64,000 nt of DNA from Variovorax brevis (GTDB taxonomy: Bacteria; Pseudomonadota; Gammaproteobacteria; Burkholderiales; Burkholderiaceae_C): assembly GCF_030317105.1 (NCBI RefSeq), contig NZ_JASZYG010000001.1:930001-994000 (forward strand), written 5' to 3'. The position numbers were made by a program, and so were the translations under genes. Of this stretch, positions 48,236-57,259 are shown one piece after another (within the stretch, counting starts at the first letter, position 1; every line of letters begins with the position of its first letter). Under the pieces are notes generated by a model. It was not told the DNA's origin. It made no database searches and saw nothing but the letters and a program-made list of their open reading frames with translations.

Positions 48236-49141
48236 TCACCCCTGGCTCTCATTCGTCCCAGCAAGAAGAAAATCCCGCAGCAGCCGCGCGCTCGGCCCGA
48301 TGCGCCTGCCGTGCACCAGGAAGATCTCGAGCGGCGCCGTCTCCACCTCCGGCAGCACGCGCACCAGGTCGCCCGACGCGAGCAGCGCAGCAGCATCGTA
48401 GGCAGGAAGGCGCGCGATGCCTTCGCCGGCCAGCACGAAGGCCAGCCGTGACGCCGCGCTGTCGGTGACGATGTCGCCGTGCACCGGGATCTCGATGGCC
48501 TGCGCGCCAAGGCTCCCTGCGAACGACCGCTGCGTCGGCGGGTAGACCACCCAGCGTTGCTGCTCCAGCTCCGCGACCGTCGCAGGCGCGCGGTAGCGGC
48601 GCAGGTAGGCCGGTGAAGCGCACAGCATGGTGGGTTCGCTCACCAGGCGACGCGCGATCAGGTCCGAATCCGCCAGCGGCCCCGCGCGCACGGCCAGCTC
48701 CATCCCCTGCTGCACCAGGTCGACGTTGGCATCGTTCATGGCGACATGGAGGCGGATGGCCGGATAGCGCCGGCGGAACGCAAGCAACGCAGGCAGGATG
48801 CGCTTGTTGCCGAAATGGTGCGAACACGTGATGCGCACCTCCCCGCGTGGCTCGGCGCGTAGCAGTTCCATGCCGCGGATGCCGTCGTGTGCCTCGTCGA
48901 GCAGGCGCTCGCAATGCACGCGGAATGCTTCGCCCGCCGGCGTCAGGCTGAAGCTGCGCGTGCTGCGCTGCGCCAGCGGCACGCCGAGCCTGGCCTCCAG
49001 CGCGCGGACGTGGTGGCTCACGACGGCACGCGTCAGGCCCAGCGCACGCGCGGCGGCGGCGAAGCTGCCACTGCGCACGACGCTGGCAAAGACCGCCATC
49101 GCACGCAGTTCGTCCAGGATGGGTGAGGCATGGCGACTCAT
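48236..49141 (-). CDS. LysR-type regulator divergent from DJ-1 gene
   Basis: The 301-residue LysR protein has the helix-turn-helix VVRSGSFAAAARALGLTRAVVSHHVRALEARLG and an effector domain of the CrgA/DsdC group. I chose ATG 49141 for typical family length; upstream starts at 49180 and 49255 would add 13 or 38 odd residues that overlap the putative operator. It probably controls the neighbouring DJ-1 gene. Confidence 0.88.
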   Translation of the reverse strand: MSRHASPILDELRAMAVFASVVRSGSFAAAARALGLTRAVVSHHVRALEARLGVPLAQRSTRSFSLTPAGEAFRVHCERLLDEAHDGIRGMELLRAEPRGEVRITCSHHFGNKRILPALLAFRRRYPAIRLHVAMNDANVDLVQQGMELAVRAGPLADSDLIARRLVSEPTMLCASPAYLRRYRAPATVAELEQQRWVVYPPTQRSFAGSLGAQAIEIPVHGDIVTDSAASRLAFVLAGEGIARLPAYDAAALLASGDLVRVLPEVETAPLEIFLVHGRRIGPSARLLRDFLLAGTNESQG

Positions 49142-49148
49142 TTGTTCA

Positions 49149-49161
49149 TTGTCAAATTCAA
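49149..49161. promoter_or_regulatory. Candidate LysR box (T-N11-A)
   Basis: TTGTCAAATTCAA, with TTG/CAA arms, lies directly upstream of the LysR start in the AT-richer intergenic region shared with the DJ-1 gene. Confidence 0.35.
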
Positions 49162-49269
49162 CGAGCCAATTCGTCAACATCGGCGGGTCTACCGGGATAT
49201 CGGCTGTCTCCTTAATCTTCGTTCTGCCCGGGGCAACCGGGTTATCTGAACCCACCCAAGGAGTGAATC

Positions 49270-49947
49270 ATGAGCGTCAAGCATGTCCTGTTCGTTGTGA
49301 CAAATGCAGCGGTGATCGGCCCGAAGCATCGCGCCACCGGATTCTTCTTTCCGGAGATTGCCCATCCCTTCGAGGTGCTCGACAAGGCCGGCATCGCGGT
49401 CGAGTACGCCTCGCCGCAAGGCGGCAAGCCGCCGGAGGACGGGTTCGACGGCAACGATCCCGCGCAGGTCGACTTCCTGGAGAGCGCTTCGTACCGCCGC
49501 CTGGCGCACAGCCGCAAGTTGTCCGATGTCGATGTGCTCGACTACGACGCGGTGTTCTTCCCCGGCGGCCTGGGCCCGATGGTCGACATCACCCGCAACC
49601 CGGAAGTGCAGGAGGCCGTTCGACGCGCCTGGACCGGCGGCAAGATCGTCGCCGCCGTGTGCCACGGTCCCTCGGCGCTGCTCGGCGTCACCCTGGACGA
49701 CGGCACGCCGCTGGTGCGCGGCCGCAAGGTCGCCGGCTTCTCCACGGCGGAAGAAGACGGCTACGCACGCAGCGACGTGCCCTTCGACCTCGAAAGCGCA
49801 CTGCGCGAGGAAGGTGCGCTCTACGAATCGGCGGATCCGTGGGCGCCCAAGCTCATGGTCGATGGGCGGTTGATCACCGGCCAGAATCCCGCGTCGGGCA
49901 CCCTGGTCGGTGAGGCGATTGTCGAATCCTTGCAAAGAACGCAATGA
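49270..49947 (+). CDS. DJ-1/PfpI family protein, Hsp31-like
   Basis: The 225-residue cytoplasmic protein has the Hsp31/DJ-1 pattern: GFFFPEIAHPFEVLDKAGI with the acidic residue, DYDAVFFPGGLGPMVDI, and the nucleophile in AAVCHGPSALL. Members are glyoxalase III/deglycase or chaperones against carbonyl stress. The ATG at 49270 has AAGGAG. Divergent from a LysR regulator, which may respond to electrophiles. Confidence 0.92.
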   Translation: MSVKHVLFVVTNAAVIGPKHRATGFFFPEIAHPFEVLDKAGIAVEYASPQGGKPPEDGFDGNDPAQVDFLESASYRRLAHSRKLSDVDVLDYDAVFFPGGLGPMVDITRNPEVQEAVRRAWTGGKIVAAVCHGPSALLGVTLDDGTPLVRGRKVAGFSTAEEDGYARSDVPFDLESALREEGALYESADPWAPKLMVDGRLITGQNPASGTLVGEAIVESLQRTQ

Positions 49948-50045
49948 ACCTCTGGCACGCCCGGGCGTCAAAGGACGATCGAGGCCTCGTCGGTGCGGCG
50001 AGGCGATCGAAGCACGCTTCCCGGCGTTCGAGAGGTATCCCCGCA

Positions 50046-50402
50046 ATGCGTCGACGATTCGTCTTCCTTGCCGTGGCGCTTGCCGTCACCGGCGCCACCG
50101 CCCAGGTCCCCATTGCGGGGACGGGCGTTGGCTCGCCGATCAAGGTTCAGCCCATCCAGATTGGTCCGCCCGCCGACGGCGGCGCCGCTGCCAGGCGGCA
50201 GGGCGCACAAGAGCCAGAGGAGGCGCGGCAACCCGCAGCGCCGCGCACGGCCCCACTGCCGACGCCGCTGGGCAATTGCAATGCCGGAGGCTGCTGGGAC
50301 AGCCAGGGCAACCGATACAACAGCACAGGCGACGGTTCACGGTATGTCAGCCCGGAAGGACGGCTGTGCCAGACCAACGGGAATTTCATCCACTGCAACT
50401 GA
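50046..50402 (+). CDS. Small secreted cysteine-containing protein
   Basis: The 118-residue protein begins with a signal peptide ending at TGATAQ. A Pro/Ala/Gln-rich middle follows, then a compact C-terminus with four cysteines (NCNAGGCWDSQGNRYN, LCQTNGNFIHCN). The cysteines suggest two disulfides. A similar NAGGCWDxxGxRYN pattern occurs in small proteobacterial exported proteins, but the function is unknown. An in-frame ATG at 49944 would precede the signal and is unlikely. Confidence 0.7.
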   Translation: MRRRFVFLAVALAVTGATAQVPIAGTGVGSPIKVQPIQIGPPADGGAAARRQGAQEPEEARQPAAPRTAPLPTPLGNCNAGGCWDSQGNRYNSTGDGSRYVSPEGRLCQTNGNFIHCN

Positions 50403-50453
50403 CGCGCGGAGGACTTGATCAGAGTCTCAGGATTCGAAAAGGGTGGTGCAGCC

Positions 50454-51086
50454 ATGAAAATCATCGTTTTCGGGCCCACCGGTGGCACGGGTCGGCAACT
50501 TGTGGAGCAGGCGCTGGCCGCCGGGCACGACGTGACGGCATTCGCTCGCAACACGGGCGCGATCGAAGCCCGCCCGGGACTCGCGCTCGTGGCTGGCGAT
50601 ACCCGGGACCCGACTGCCGTTGAGCGCGCGGTTGCCGGCCATGACGCAGTGCTGTGTGCACTGGGTGGACGCCCGTGGCGGCGCCATGAGCAGGTGTGCT
50701 CAAGCGCGATTCGTGTCATCACGCAATCGATGGCGAGGGTCGGTGTGCGCCGGATCGTTGCCATCTCGACGTTCGGGGCGGGAAATACGCGCGCTCATGT
50801 GGGTTGGCTGGCCAGGACGCTGCTTTTCGGCCTGGTCCTGCGCAGCGAGGTCGCCGACAAGGAGGCCATGGAACTGGAACTGTCCGCGACGGATCTTGAA
50901 TGGACCGTGGTGCGCGTGGGCCTGCTCACGGACGGTGCGGCGCGCGGGGCTTGGCGCGCCGCTGACGACGGCTCCATTCGCGGCATGGGAAAGGTGGCTC
51001 GCGCCGATGTGGCGGCCTTCATGCTTGACCAGCTTGCTGACGCCACGTGGCTGAGGCGAAGGCCTGTCGTCATGTACCAGGCCTGA
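50454..51086 (+). CDS. NAD(P)-binding atypical short-chain dehydrogenase
   Basis: The 210-residue protein has a Rossmann start (IIVFGPTGGTGRQLVEQALAAGHDVTAFARN) and belongs to the NmrA-like/NAD(P)H-binding group related to flavin reductase BlvrB. AISTFGAGNTRAH in the middle and WTVVRVGLLTDG near the end match the family. The substrate is not known. It is followed by the small genes at 51220 and 51679 with larger gaps. Confidence 0.87.
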   Translation: MKIIVFGPTGGTGRQLVEQALAAGHDVTAFARNTGAIEARPGLALVAGDTRDPTAVERAVAGHDAVLCALGGRPWRRHEQVCSSAIRVITQSMARVGVRRIVAISTFGAGNTRAHVGWLARTLLFGLVLRSEVADKEAMELELSATDLEWTVVRVGLLTDGAARGAWRAADDGSIRGMGKVARADVAAFMLDQLADATWLRRRPVVMYQA

Positions 51087-51219
51087 AAAACCGGTTCCAC
51101 GGCAGCCGTCCGGCACCCCGGCTCCCTCGGTTGCACCAGGCGAAAGACAGGAATAGCATGTTGCTGACCGTCTCGGGGGCTCAATCCGTGGAGCAGTTCA
51201 ACAGTGCAAGGCTGACATC

Positions 51220-51645
51220 ATGAGTGAACGGCGCATCCTCATCGTGGCGCACCGGACTGCGGCCTCGCCGAAGCTGCTCGCCGCCGTGGCCGAGCGGGCC
51301 GCACGCGAGCCGTGCAAGTTCACGCTCCTGGTTCCGCGGCCCTATTGGGACCCCGACACCGAGGAGGCAGCCATCACGCTGGAGCTAGCAATTCCGCTGC
51401 TCGACGCGGCCGCGGGCTCGCATGTGGAAGGGATCGTCGGGGCCACCGACCCGTTCGAGGCCGTGCACCAGACGCTGGAGCGCGAGAAGTACGACGAGGT
51501 CATCGTCTCGACGCTGCCAGAGCGGATCTCCCGGTGGTTGCGCCTCGACCTCGCCCATCGCATCGAGCGATTCGGCGTGCCCGTGAGCGTCGTGACTGCG
51601 GAGCAGTCGGAGCGCACGCTGTCGCCTGGAGCCGGGTCGGGCTGA
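51220..51645 (+). CDS. Small universal-stress-like protein
   Basis: The 141-residue protein starts ILIVAHRTAASPKLLAAVAE and continues with ERISRWLRLDLAHRIERFGVPVSVV, resembling universal stress protein-like alpha/beta folds. The ATP-binding G-x2-G-x9-G motif is not clear. Function unknown. It is 33 bases upstream of the methyltransferase-like membrane protein and probably co-transcribed. Confidence 0.7.
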   Translation: MSERRILIVAHRTAASPKLLAAVAERAAREPCKFTLLVPRPYWDPDTEEAAITLELAIPLLDAAAGSHVEGIVGATDPFEAVHQTLEREKYDEVIVSTLPERISRWLRLDLAHRIERFGVPVSVVTAEQSERTLSPGAGSG

Positions 51646-51678
51646 CCGGACACCGCGCGCCGATACGAATCTCCTGTC

Positions 51679-52173
51679 GTGCAGCGCGCCGCCGCGATCA
51701 TCGGTTCCGCGATCTTCCTGGTCATCGCACCGGGCACGCTCGCGGTGTACGTCCCCTGGTACCTCACGCACTGGGACTTCGCGCCCGAGCTATTCCCGAT
51801 CGCGCGCGTGCCCGGCGCCGCCCTGATCGTCGCCGGGTTGCCCATCTTGCTCGATTCGTTCGCTCGCTTCGCGTTGCAGGGCCTCGGCACACCGGCGCCC
51901 GTGATGCCTCCCAAGCGCCTCGTCGTCACCGGGTTCTTTCGCTACGTCCGCAATCCGATATACGTCGCAGTCACGGCGTTGATCGCCGGCCAGGGCCTCC
52001 TGTTCGGCAGCGTCACGGTGCTGGCGTACGGCGCGATCGTGTGGGCCGGATTCTTCTTGTTCGTTGTCGCCTACGAAGAGCCTGCGCTGGACGAGCAGTT
52101 CGGCGACGAGTACAAGCGCTACCGGGCGAACGTGAGGCGATGGTTGCCGCGCATCACCCCATGGCGCGAGTAG
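51679..52173 (+). CDS. Isoprenylcysteine carboxyl methyltransferase-like membrane protein
   Basis: The 164-residue protein has about four membrane segments and the ICMT/phospholipid N-methyltransferase signature GFFRYVRNPIYVAVTALIAGQG, followed by YEEPALDEQFGDEYKRYRANVRRWLP. It probably methylates a lipid or small molecule at the membrane; the substrate is unknown. The start is GTG at 51679. Confidence 0.85.
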   Translation: MQRAAAIIGSAIFLVIAPGTLAVYVPWYLTHWDFAPELFPIARVPGAALIVAGLPILLDSFARFALQGLGTPAPVMPPKRLVVTGFFRYVRNPIYVAVTALIAGQGLLFGSVTVLAYGAIVWAGFFLFVVAYEEPALDEQFGDEYKRYRANVRRWLPRITPWRE

Positions 52174-52380
52174 GTGGCAAGAACGCTGCGTGCGCGTCGT
52201 CGTCGAGCATCGCAGCCGCACTGCCTGGCTACTTCGAGCGAACGAGCTTGAGCGCAGGCGCTTCGGCCTTTCCTGACCGCTGACCAGACAGCTTTGCACC
52301 TGCTGCGTGCTGCCCGCCTTGACGCTCGACCGGACTCCGTCGATAGTCGCGCCGCGCATGTCGCGCGGATGGAGGCCACC

Positions 52381-52788
52381 ATGAAGAACGCAAGAGTCGT
52401 TGTGTTGGGGTTGGCGATTTTCACGCTCGGTCTGGCGACTGGCCTGACGGCGCAAACGCTGACCGATTCGCCGCAACGTGTCGAGCAAAAGCGTACGGAC
52501 CTGACGGGTGCACCGGACATGGAAGTGATCGCTTCCATTGTCGAGATCAAGCCGGGCGAAAGCAGCAATCTTCACGTCCACCATGGCGTCGAAGCCTTTC
52601 ACGTCCTGCAAGGCTCCCAGATACAGGCCCCCGGCCAGGAGCCATCCATGCTTCCGACGGGGCTGACATCGATGAACCTTCGAGACGTCAAGCATGGCGG
52701 CTTCAAGGTGGTCGGCGACAAGCCGCTGAAGCTTCTCACGGTTCACATCGTCGACAAGGGCAAACCGCTCTATGACTACGCGAAGTAG
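52381..52788 (+). CDS. Exported cupin-domain protein
   Basis: The 135-residue protein has a signal peptide (to about LTAQ) and one cupin barrel with the metal-binding pattern HVHHGVEAFHVLQGSQ. It may be a small metalloenzyme or sensor in the periplasm. The ATG at 52381 has GGAGG. Its end overlaps the DapA-family gene start by 17 bases, so the genes are co-transcribed. Confidence 0.82.
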   Translation: MKNARVVVLGLAIFTLGLATGLTAQTLTDSPQRVEQKRTDLTGAPDMEVIASIVEIKPGESSNLHVHHGVEAFHVLQGSQIQAPGQEPSMLPTGLTSMNLRDVKHGGFKVVGDKPLKLLTVHIVDKGKPLYDYAK

Positions 52789-53731
52789 CACCTTCACTCC
52801 CGACGCCTTCCACGGCATCCGCGCCATCCTCTATGCCCTGTTCGACGCGAATGAGAAGCTGGACCGCGCCGCGATGCGCCGCCAGGTGCAGTGCTGCCTC
52901 GCCAGTGGCGTGCATGGCATGGCCGCATTGGGGCTGGCAACCGAAGTCTCCAAGCTGAGCGAGGCCGAGCGCCGCACGGTGATGGACTGGATCGCCGAGG
53001 ACACGGCGGGCCGCGTGCCATTGGCCCTCACCATCTTCGGCAGCTCGGTCGCCGAGCAGGTTTCGCAAGTGCGCCATGCGGAGGGTGTCGGCGCCGACTG
53101 GGTGATCCTGCAGCCGCCCGCCGCCGGCGCCTTCGGTGCGCAGGAGTACATCCGCTTCTTCGGCCGCGTGGCCGCGGCGACCGACCTGCCCGTGGCCATC
53201 CAGAACGCCCCGGCCTTCTTCGGCCGGGGCCTCACGGCCGACGAGATCCGCGACCTGGTCACGCAGCATCCCAACATCCGCCTCATCAAGGGCGAAGGCC
53301 CGGTGGTGGACATCGCCGCGCTCATCGAGCGCACCGAGCGCCGTGTGCCCGTGTTCAACGGGCGCGGTGGGCTGGAGCTGGTGGACAACCTGCGAGCCGG
53401 CTGCCGCGGCATGATCCTCGCGCCCGATTGCATCGACCACGCCGTGCGCGCCTATGAAGCCTTCCGCAGCGGCGACGAAGCGGGTGCCGAGCGCGCCTAC
53501 GAGGCGATGCTGCCGGCGATCGTGTTCGTGATGCAGGGCATCGAGAACCTGCTGTGCTACGGCAAGCGCCTTTTCGGCGCGCGTGCGGGCATCGGGATTC
53601 ATGACCGCGCACCTGCCATGCGACCGAGCGCCATCGGTGAAGCAATGGTTGCGCGCTACGCCGCCGCGCTGGGCCCGCTCGGTGACGGTGCGGCGCCGCT
53701 GCCACACAAGACAAATGGAGATACTGAATGA
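52772..53731 (+). CDS. DapA/NAL-family aldolase
   Basis: The 319-residue TIM-barrel protein is in the dihydrodipicolinate synthase/N-acetylneuraminate lyase family: GVHGMAALGLATEVSKLSEAER, ADWVILQPPAAGAFG, the Schiff-base lysine in IRLIKGEGP and VFNGRGGLELVDNLRAG. It cleaves or condenses pyruvate-type oxo acids; the substrate is unknown. Stop and next start overlap as ATGA with selD. Confidence 0.88.
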   Translation: MTTRSSTFTPDAFHGIRAILYALFDANEKLDRAAMRRQVQCCLASGVHGMAALGLATEVSKLSEAERRTVMDWIAEDTAGRVPLALTIFGSSVAEQVSQVRHAEGVGADWVILQPPAAGAFGAQEYIRFFGRVAAATDLPVAIQNAPAFFGRGLTADEIRDLVTQHPNIRLIKGEGPVVDIAALIERTERRVPVFNGRGGLELVDNLRAGCRGMILAPDCIDHAVRAYEAFRSGDEAGAERAYEAMLPAIVFVMQGIENLLCYGKRLFGARAGIGIHDRAPAMRPSAIGEAMVARYAAALGPLGDGAAPLPHKTNGDTE

Positions 53732-54798
53732 CAACCGGCCCTGTCGACGCGCCCTCCCCTCGCCTCACCTCGCTGTCGCATGGCGGAGGCTGCGGCTGCA
53801 AGATTGCACCGGGCGTGCTCAGCGAGATCCTGCGCAACAGCAATCGCATGCCGATGCCGCCCGAGTTGCTGGTGGGCATCGAGACCTCGGACGACGCGGC
53901 CGTCTACAAGCTGACCGACGACATCGCACTTGTCGCGACGACCGACTTCTTCATGCCCATCGTCGACGACCCGTTCGAGTTTGGGCGCATTGCCGCCACC
54001 AACGCCATCAGCGATGTGTATGCCATGGGCGGCAAGCCCATCATGGCGCTGGCGCTCGTCGGCATGCCGATCAACGTGCTGTCGACCGGGGTGATCGGCC
54101 GCATCCTTGAAGGTGGCGAATCGGTGTGCCGGCAGGCGGGCATTCCGGTGGCGGGTGGCCACACCATCGACTCCGTGGAGGCCATCTACGGGCTGGTGGC
54201 GCTCGGCGTGGTGCACCCTTCCCGCGTCAAGCGCAACGCCGACGCCCGGGCCGGCGACCGGCTGGTGCTGGGCAAGCCACTGGGCGTGGGCGTGATGTCG
54301 GCGGCACTCAAGAAAGAGGCGCTGCCCGACGCGCTCTACCAGCAGATGATCGCGACCACCACCCAGCTCAACACGCCCGGCCCCGAACTGGCGCAACTGG
54401 ACGGCGTGCATGCGCTGACCGATGTCACCGGCTTCGGCCTTGCCGGCCATGCGCTCGAACTGGCGCGCGGCGCGAACGCCGGCGTGGTCATCGACTGGGC
54501 GCGCGTGCCCCTGCTCGAAGGCGTTCGCGACCTCGCCGGGCGTGGCATGGTCACCGGTGCCTCGGGCCGCAACTGGGACGGCTACGGCAAGGACGTGTCG
54601 CTGCCTGTTGCCTTTTCGGCCACGGAACGCGCCCTGCTGACCGACCCGCAAACCAGTGGCGGGCTTCTGGTGTCCTGCGAGCCGGCTGCGGTGGAAGCCG
54701 TGCTGGCAATATTTGCGCGCCATGGCTTCCACTTTGCTGCGGACATCGGCGAGGTCGTCAGTTGGGCCGAAGGCGAAGCACGGCTGAAGATCGGCTGA
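53728..54798 (+). CDS. selD: Selenide, water dikinase
   Basis: SelD makes selenophosphate from selenide and ATP, the donor for selenocysteine and 2-selenouridine tRNA. The 356-residue protein carries the active-site motif SHGGGCGCK (Cys22 and Lys25, matching Cys17/Lys20 of E. coli) and ATP-binding TDFFMPIVDDPFEFGRIAATNA. It uses Cys rather than Sec. It starts within the stop of the DapA-family gene. No selA, selB or mnmH is in the window. Confidence 0.94.
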   Translation: MTTGPVDAPSPRLTSLSHGGGCGCKIAPGVLSEILRNSNRMPMPPELLVGIETSDDAAVYKLTDDIALVATTDFFMPIVDDPFEFGRIAATNAISDVYAMGGKPIMALALVGMPINVLSTGVIGRILEGGESVCRQAGIPVAGGHTIDSVEAIYGLVALGVVHPSRVKRNADARAGDRLVLGKPLGVGVMSAALKKEALPDALYQQMIATTTQLNTPGPELAQLDGVHALTDVTGFGLAGHALELARGANAGVVIDWARVPLLEGVRDLAGRGMVTGASGRNWDGYGKDVSLPVAFSATERALLTDPQTSGGLLVSCEPAAVEAVLAIFARHGFHFAADIGEVVSWAEGEARLKIG

Positions 54799-54803
54799 CG
54801 CGT

Positions 54804-54839
54804 CGGCGCCGCGCTGCCGTTGTCAGCGAGACGGCGCCG
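54804..54839. terminator. GC-rich inverted repeat between convergent selD and thioredoxin genes
   Basis: CGGCGCCG occurs at 54804-54811 and 54832-54839 and can form a stem with a 20-base loop, or two small stems as each copy is itself palindromic. There is no T-run. Confidence 0.3.
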
Positions 54840-54861
54840 TTCCACCCAAGGATGCAACGCC

Positions 54862-55392
54862 CTATCCGGCGACGACGACCTCGAGGACCTTGGTGACGTG
54901 CGCAGCGCGCCAGTCGATCTCGCCCATCGCCATGTACCGCGGCCGACCCTTTGCATCGAGCACGAAGCTGGCCGGCAGTCCACGCGCGCCCCATGCGCGC
55001 AGCTGGCTCTGGCTGCGGTCCAGCAGCACGGTTCCGCGAATAGGCACTTCGCCGAGGAATTGCCGCACGCGCTCGGGCATCTCGCCGTGGTTGATGGCCA
55101 GCAATCGCAGGCCGCGAGGCGCAAGCTCTTCCAGCACGGCGTTGAGCGACGGCATCTCGACACGGCAAGGCGCACACCAGCTCGCCCAGAAATTGACGAC
55201 GAGCGCGCGCCCCGCGAAGTCAGCGAGCGAGCGGCGCTGCTCCGTCTGGAAGTCGATGGCGTCGAGCCTCGGCGGCTGGGCAGGCCGCCACGGCACCAGC
55301 ATGTTGGGCGTGTCAGCCTTGCTGGATGCTCCGACAGCCATTGCCGCGCCGCCCAGCAGCAGGCCACGGCGACGCAATGTGGGCGGAAGCAT
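54862..55392 (-). CDS. TlpA/ResA-like thioredoxin, exported
   Basis: The 176-residue protein has a twin-arginine-like start (LRRRGLLLGGAAM) and a thioredoxin domain with active site WCAPC near residues 72-76 in NFWASWCAPCRVEMP and the cis-proline segment GLPASFVLD. TlpA-like proteins reduce disulfides in the periplasm. It follows the transglutaminase-like gene after 29 bases on the same strand and may share its transcript. Confidence 0.9.
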   Translation of the reverse strand: MLPPTLRRRGLLLGGAAMAVGASSKADTPNMLVPWRPAQPPRLDAIDFQTEQRRSLADFAGRALVVNFWASWCAPCRVEMPSLNAVLEELAPRGLRLLAINHGEMPERVRQFLGEVPIRGTVLLDRSQSQLRAWGARGLPASFVLDAKGRPRYMAMGEIDWRAAHVTKVLEVVVAG

Positions 55393-55421
55393 CGCGTCGC
55401 TTCAGATGCGAGCTTCGTCGT

Positions 55422-56522
55422 TCAGGCCGCGCGCTTTGACTGGATGGCGTAGCGGAAGGTGGCGGGGTCCAGGCTGTCCAGGCGACCCTTGGCGGTTTCG
55501 CCGTTGGGGTACATGAGGAAGGCGAGCGGCGTGCCTTGCTGGCTGCCGGGCAGGCGGACATCTTCGGCGTTGTTGTAGCCCAGCCAGTTCATTTCCCACG
55601 CGCCGAAAAGCAAGGCGTTGGCCGCGCGCACACGGGCGTCGGTGATGGGCAAGCCGCCCTTCTCTTCTTCCAGCATGACCTTGCGCACATCGGCCGGGTC
55701 CACCGGCACCCAGCCGTAGCCCTGCGCATAGAACTCGGCGCGGCAATGTTGCGCCCTGGAGATGTCGCCGCTCTTGCCCATGCTCTTGTAGCCACGGGAC
55801 GAATCATCGACACGCACACCATAGACGTCGCGCGCGGGCACGCCACTGGCACGCGCGAGCGCGACGAAAAGGCCGTTGAGATCGGCACACTTGCCACCCA
55901 GGTTGCCGCTGGTCAGCACTGCGGTGACGTCGCCCGTGCCGCAGCCCCGCACGCTGCCTTCGCGGTGGCAGTTGGCGACGATCCAGTCGTAGATGGCCCT
56001 GGCCTTTTCCATGTCGGTGCTCGCGCCAGCGTCGCGCACGATCTTGCGCGAGGTGTCGGCGACGATGCCGTTCAGCGGCTTGTACTCGCTGGCGCGGAGC
56101 CAAGGGCGCAACTGCTCGCCGCTGACGCGGACAGCCTGCGGTGCGGCGCTCAAGTCGCTGCTGCGGTCGCGCAAGGCCACGCGGTTGGTGAGCGTGAGCT
56201 TCTGCGCTGCGCTGGGGTCGGTCCACTCCACCAGGAGCATGGTGGCGCCGCCGGTGCCGGTGATGACCTTGGCCTGCTTTGCGCCGGGCGCGTCAAAGCG
56301 GGTGTCGTCGAGGCGCTGGTATGCGCCTGAAGCATCGCTGAGTTGCCTGGCCGGCAGCGGCACCCACACCCGGCCCAGACCGGTGCGCTCGCTCAGGTCC
56401 ACGGTGGTGGTGATGTCGTAGCTTCGCCATGCTTCGGCGCCCTGGCTATCGGGCACGGCGCGCGCACCGGCCAGCGAGGGCAATGCGATGGCGGAAAGGC
56501 TCAGGAAGTGGCGGCGTTGCAT
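55422..56522 (-). CDS. Exported transglutaminase-like protein
   Basis: The 366-residue exported protein (signal to about AGA) has a transglutaminase-like cysteine-protease fold. The catalytic Cys is in GGKCADLNGLFVALARASG, the His in AQHCRAEFYAQGYGWVPVDPADV, and the Asp in the same segment. Family members may act as peptidases or amidases; the substrate is unknown. The ATG at 56522 has GAGGAG. A thioredoxin gene follows and could maintain its cysteine. Confidence 0.88.
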   Translation of the reverse strand: MQRRHFLSLSAIALPSLAGARAVPDSQGAEAWRSYDITTTVDLSERTGLGRVWVPLPARQLSDASGAYQRLDDTRFDAPGAKQAKVITGTGGATMLLVEWTDPSAAQKLTLTNRVALRDRSSDLSAAPQAVRVSGEQLRPWLRASEYKPLNGIVADTSRKIVRDAGASTDMEKARAIYDWIVANCHREGSVRGCGTGDVTAVLTSGNLGGKCADLNGLFVALARASGVPARDVYGVRVDDSSRGYKSMGKSGDISRAQHCRAEFYAQGYGWVPVDPADVRKVMLEEEKGGLPITDARVRAANALLFGAWEMNWLGYNNAEDVRLPGSQQGTPLAFLMYPNGETAKGRLDSLDPATFRYAIQSKRAA

Positions 56523-56806
56523 GGCGATGCTCCTCGGTGGATGGGAATGGGTTGGACCGCGAAACGCATTATTCACAGCGTGCCGCGCTTGTGCGAGAGG
56601 GGAATCCGGCATGGTCCTGCTATCCAGCGCTGCCGCAAGGTGGTAGATGGCGCACGTCGATTCAGGGAGGCCGGGCCGCGCCGATCCCTGTCTTCGACTG
56701 GCCGAATGGCCTGCTCCAATCGGTCGCGTCTTGTCAACCCGCAAATGGTTGATGGCAGTTCTTTCGCAAAAGGTAGGCTGAAGGTTTTCACCTGGAGGAG
56801 ATCGGC

Positions 56807-57244
56807 ATGCGCAGCTTGTTCTTGATGAGTTCCCTCGTGCTGACGGCAACCATGGCCATGGCCGGCCCGGAGCCGACCTTGCCTGGCGACATCAACATGG
56901 TCGCGCCAGCGGCCGACCTGCCGGCGCCCGTGGCCGGCTACGCGGGCAAGTGGACAGGAACCTGGATCGGCGCCGGCGATCGGCTCAACCATGTGCTGAT
57001 CGTCGAGAACATTGCGGCCAATGCCTTCAGCGCCGTCTATGCATGGGGCGATTCACAGGGGGAATACGCCAACGCCAAGGCCGGCTGGCGTCGCATCAAC
57101 GGCACGGTTGCCGACGGAAAACTTTCCGCGAAGATAGGCCAGGCCAACGTCGTCTACGTGCTCAATCCCAACGGGACCATCAGCGGCACCTACACCAATG
57201 CCAGGGGATTCGAATCGAAGGCGACATTGAAGAAGGACGGTTAG
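56807..57244 (+). CDS. Small exported hypothetical protein
   Basis: The 145-residue protein has a signal peptide (MSSLVLTATMAMAG) and a beta-rich body (GYAGKWTGTWIGAGDRLNHVLIVENI, GTISGTYTNARGFESKATL). The G-x-W-x-G start and the pattern of alternating strands suggest a small lipocalin-like barrel. No enzymatic motif is seen. The ATG has a GGAGGAG site. It ends 15 bases before the convergent glucosidase stop. Confidence 0.75.
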   Translation: MRSLFLMSSLVLTATMAMAGPEPTLPGDINMVAPAADLPAPVAGYAGKWTGTWIGAGDRLNHVLIVENIAANAFSAVYAWGDSQGEYANAKAGWRRINGTVADGKLSAKIGQANVVYVLNPNGTISGTYTNARGFESKATLKKDG

Positions 57245-57259
57245 AGCCGAAGGCCCGGC

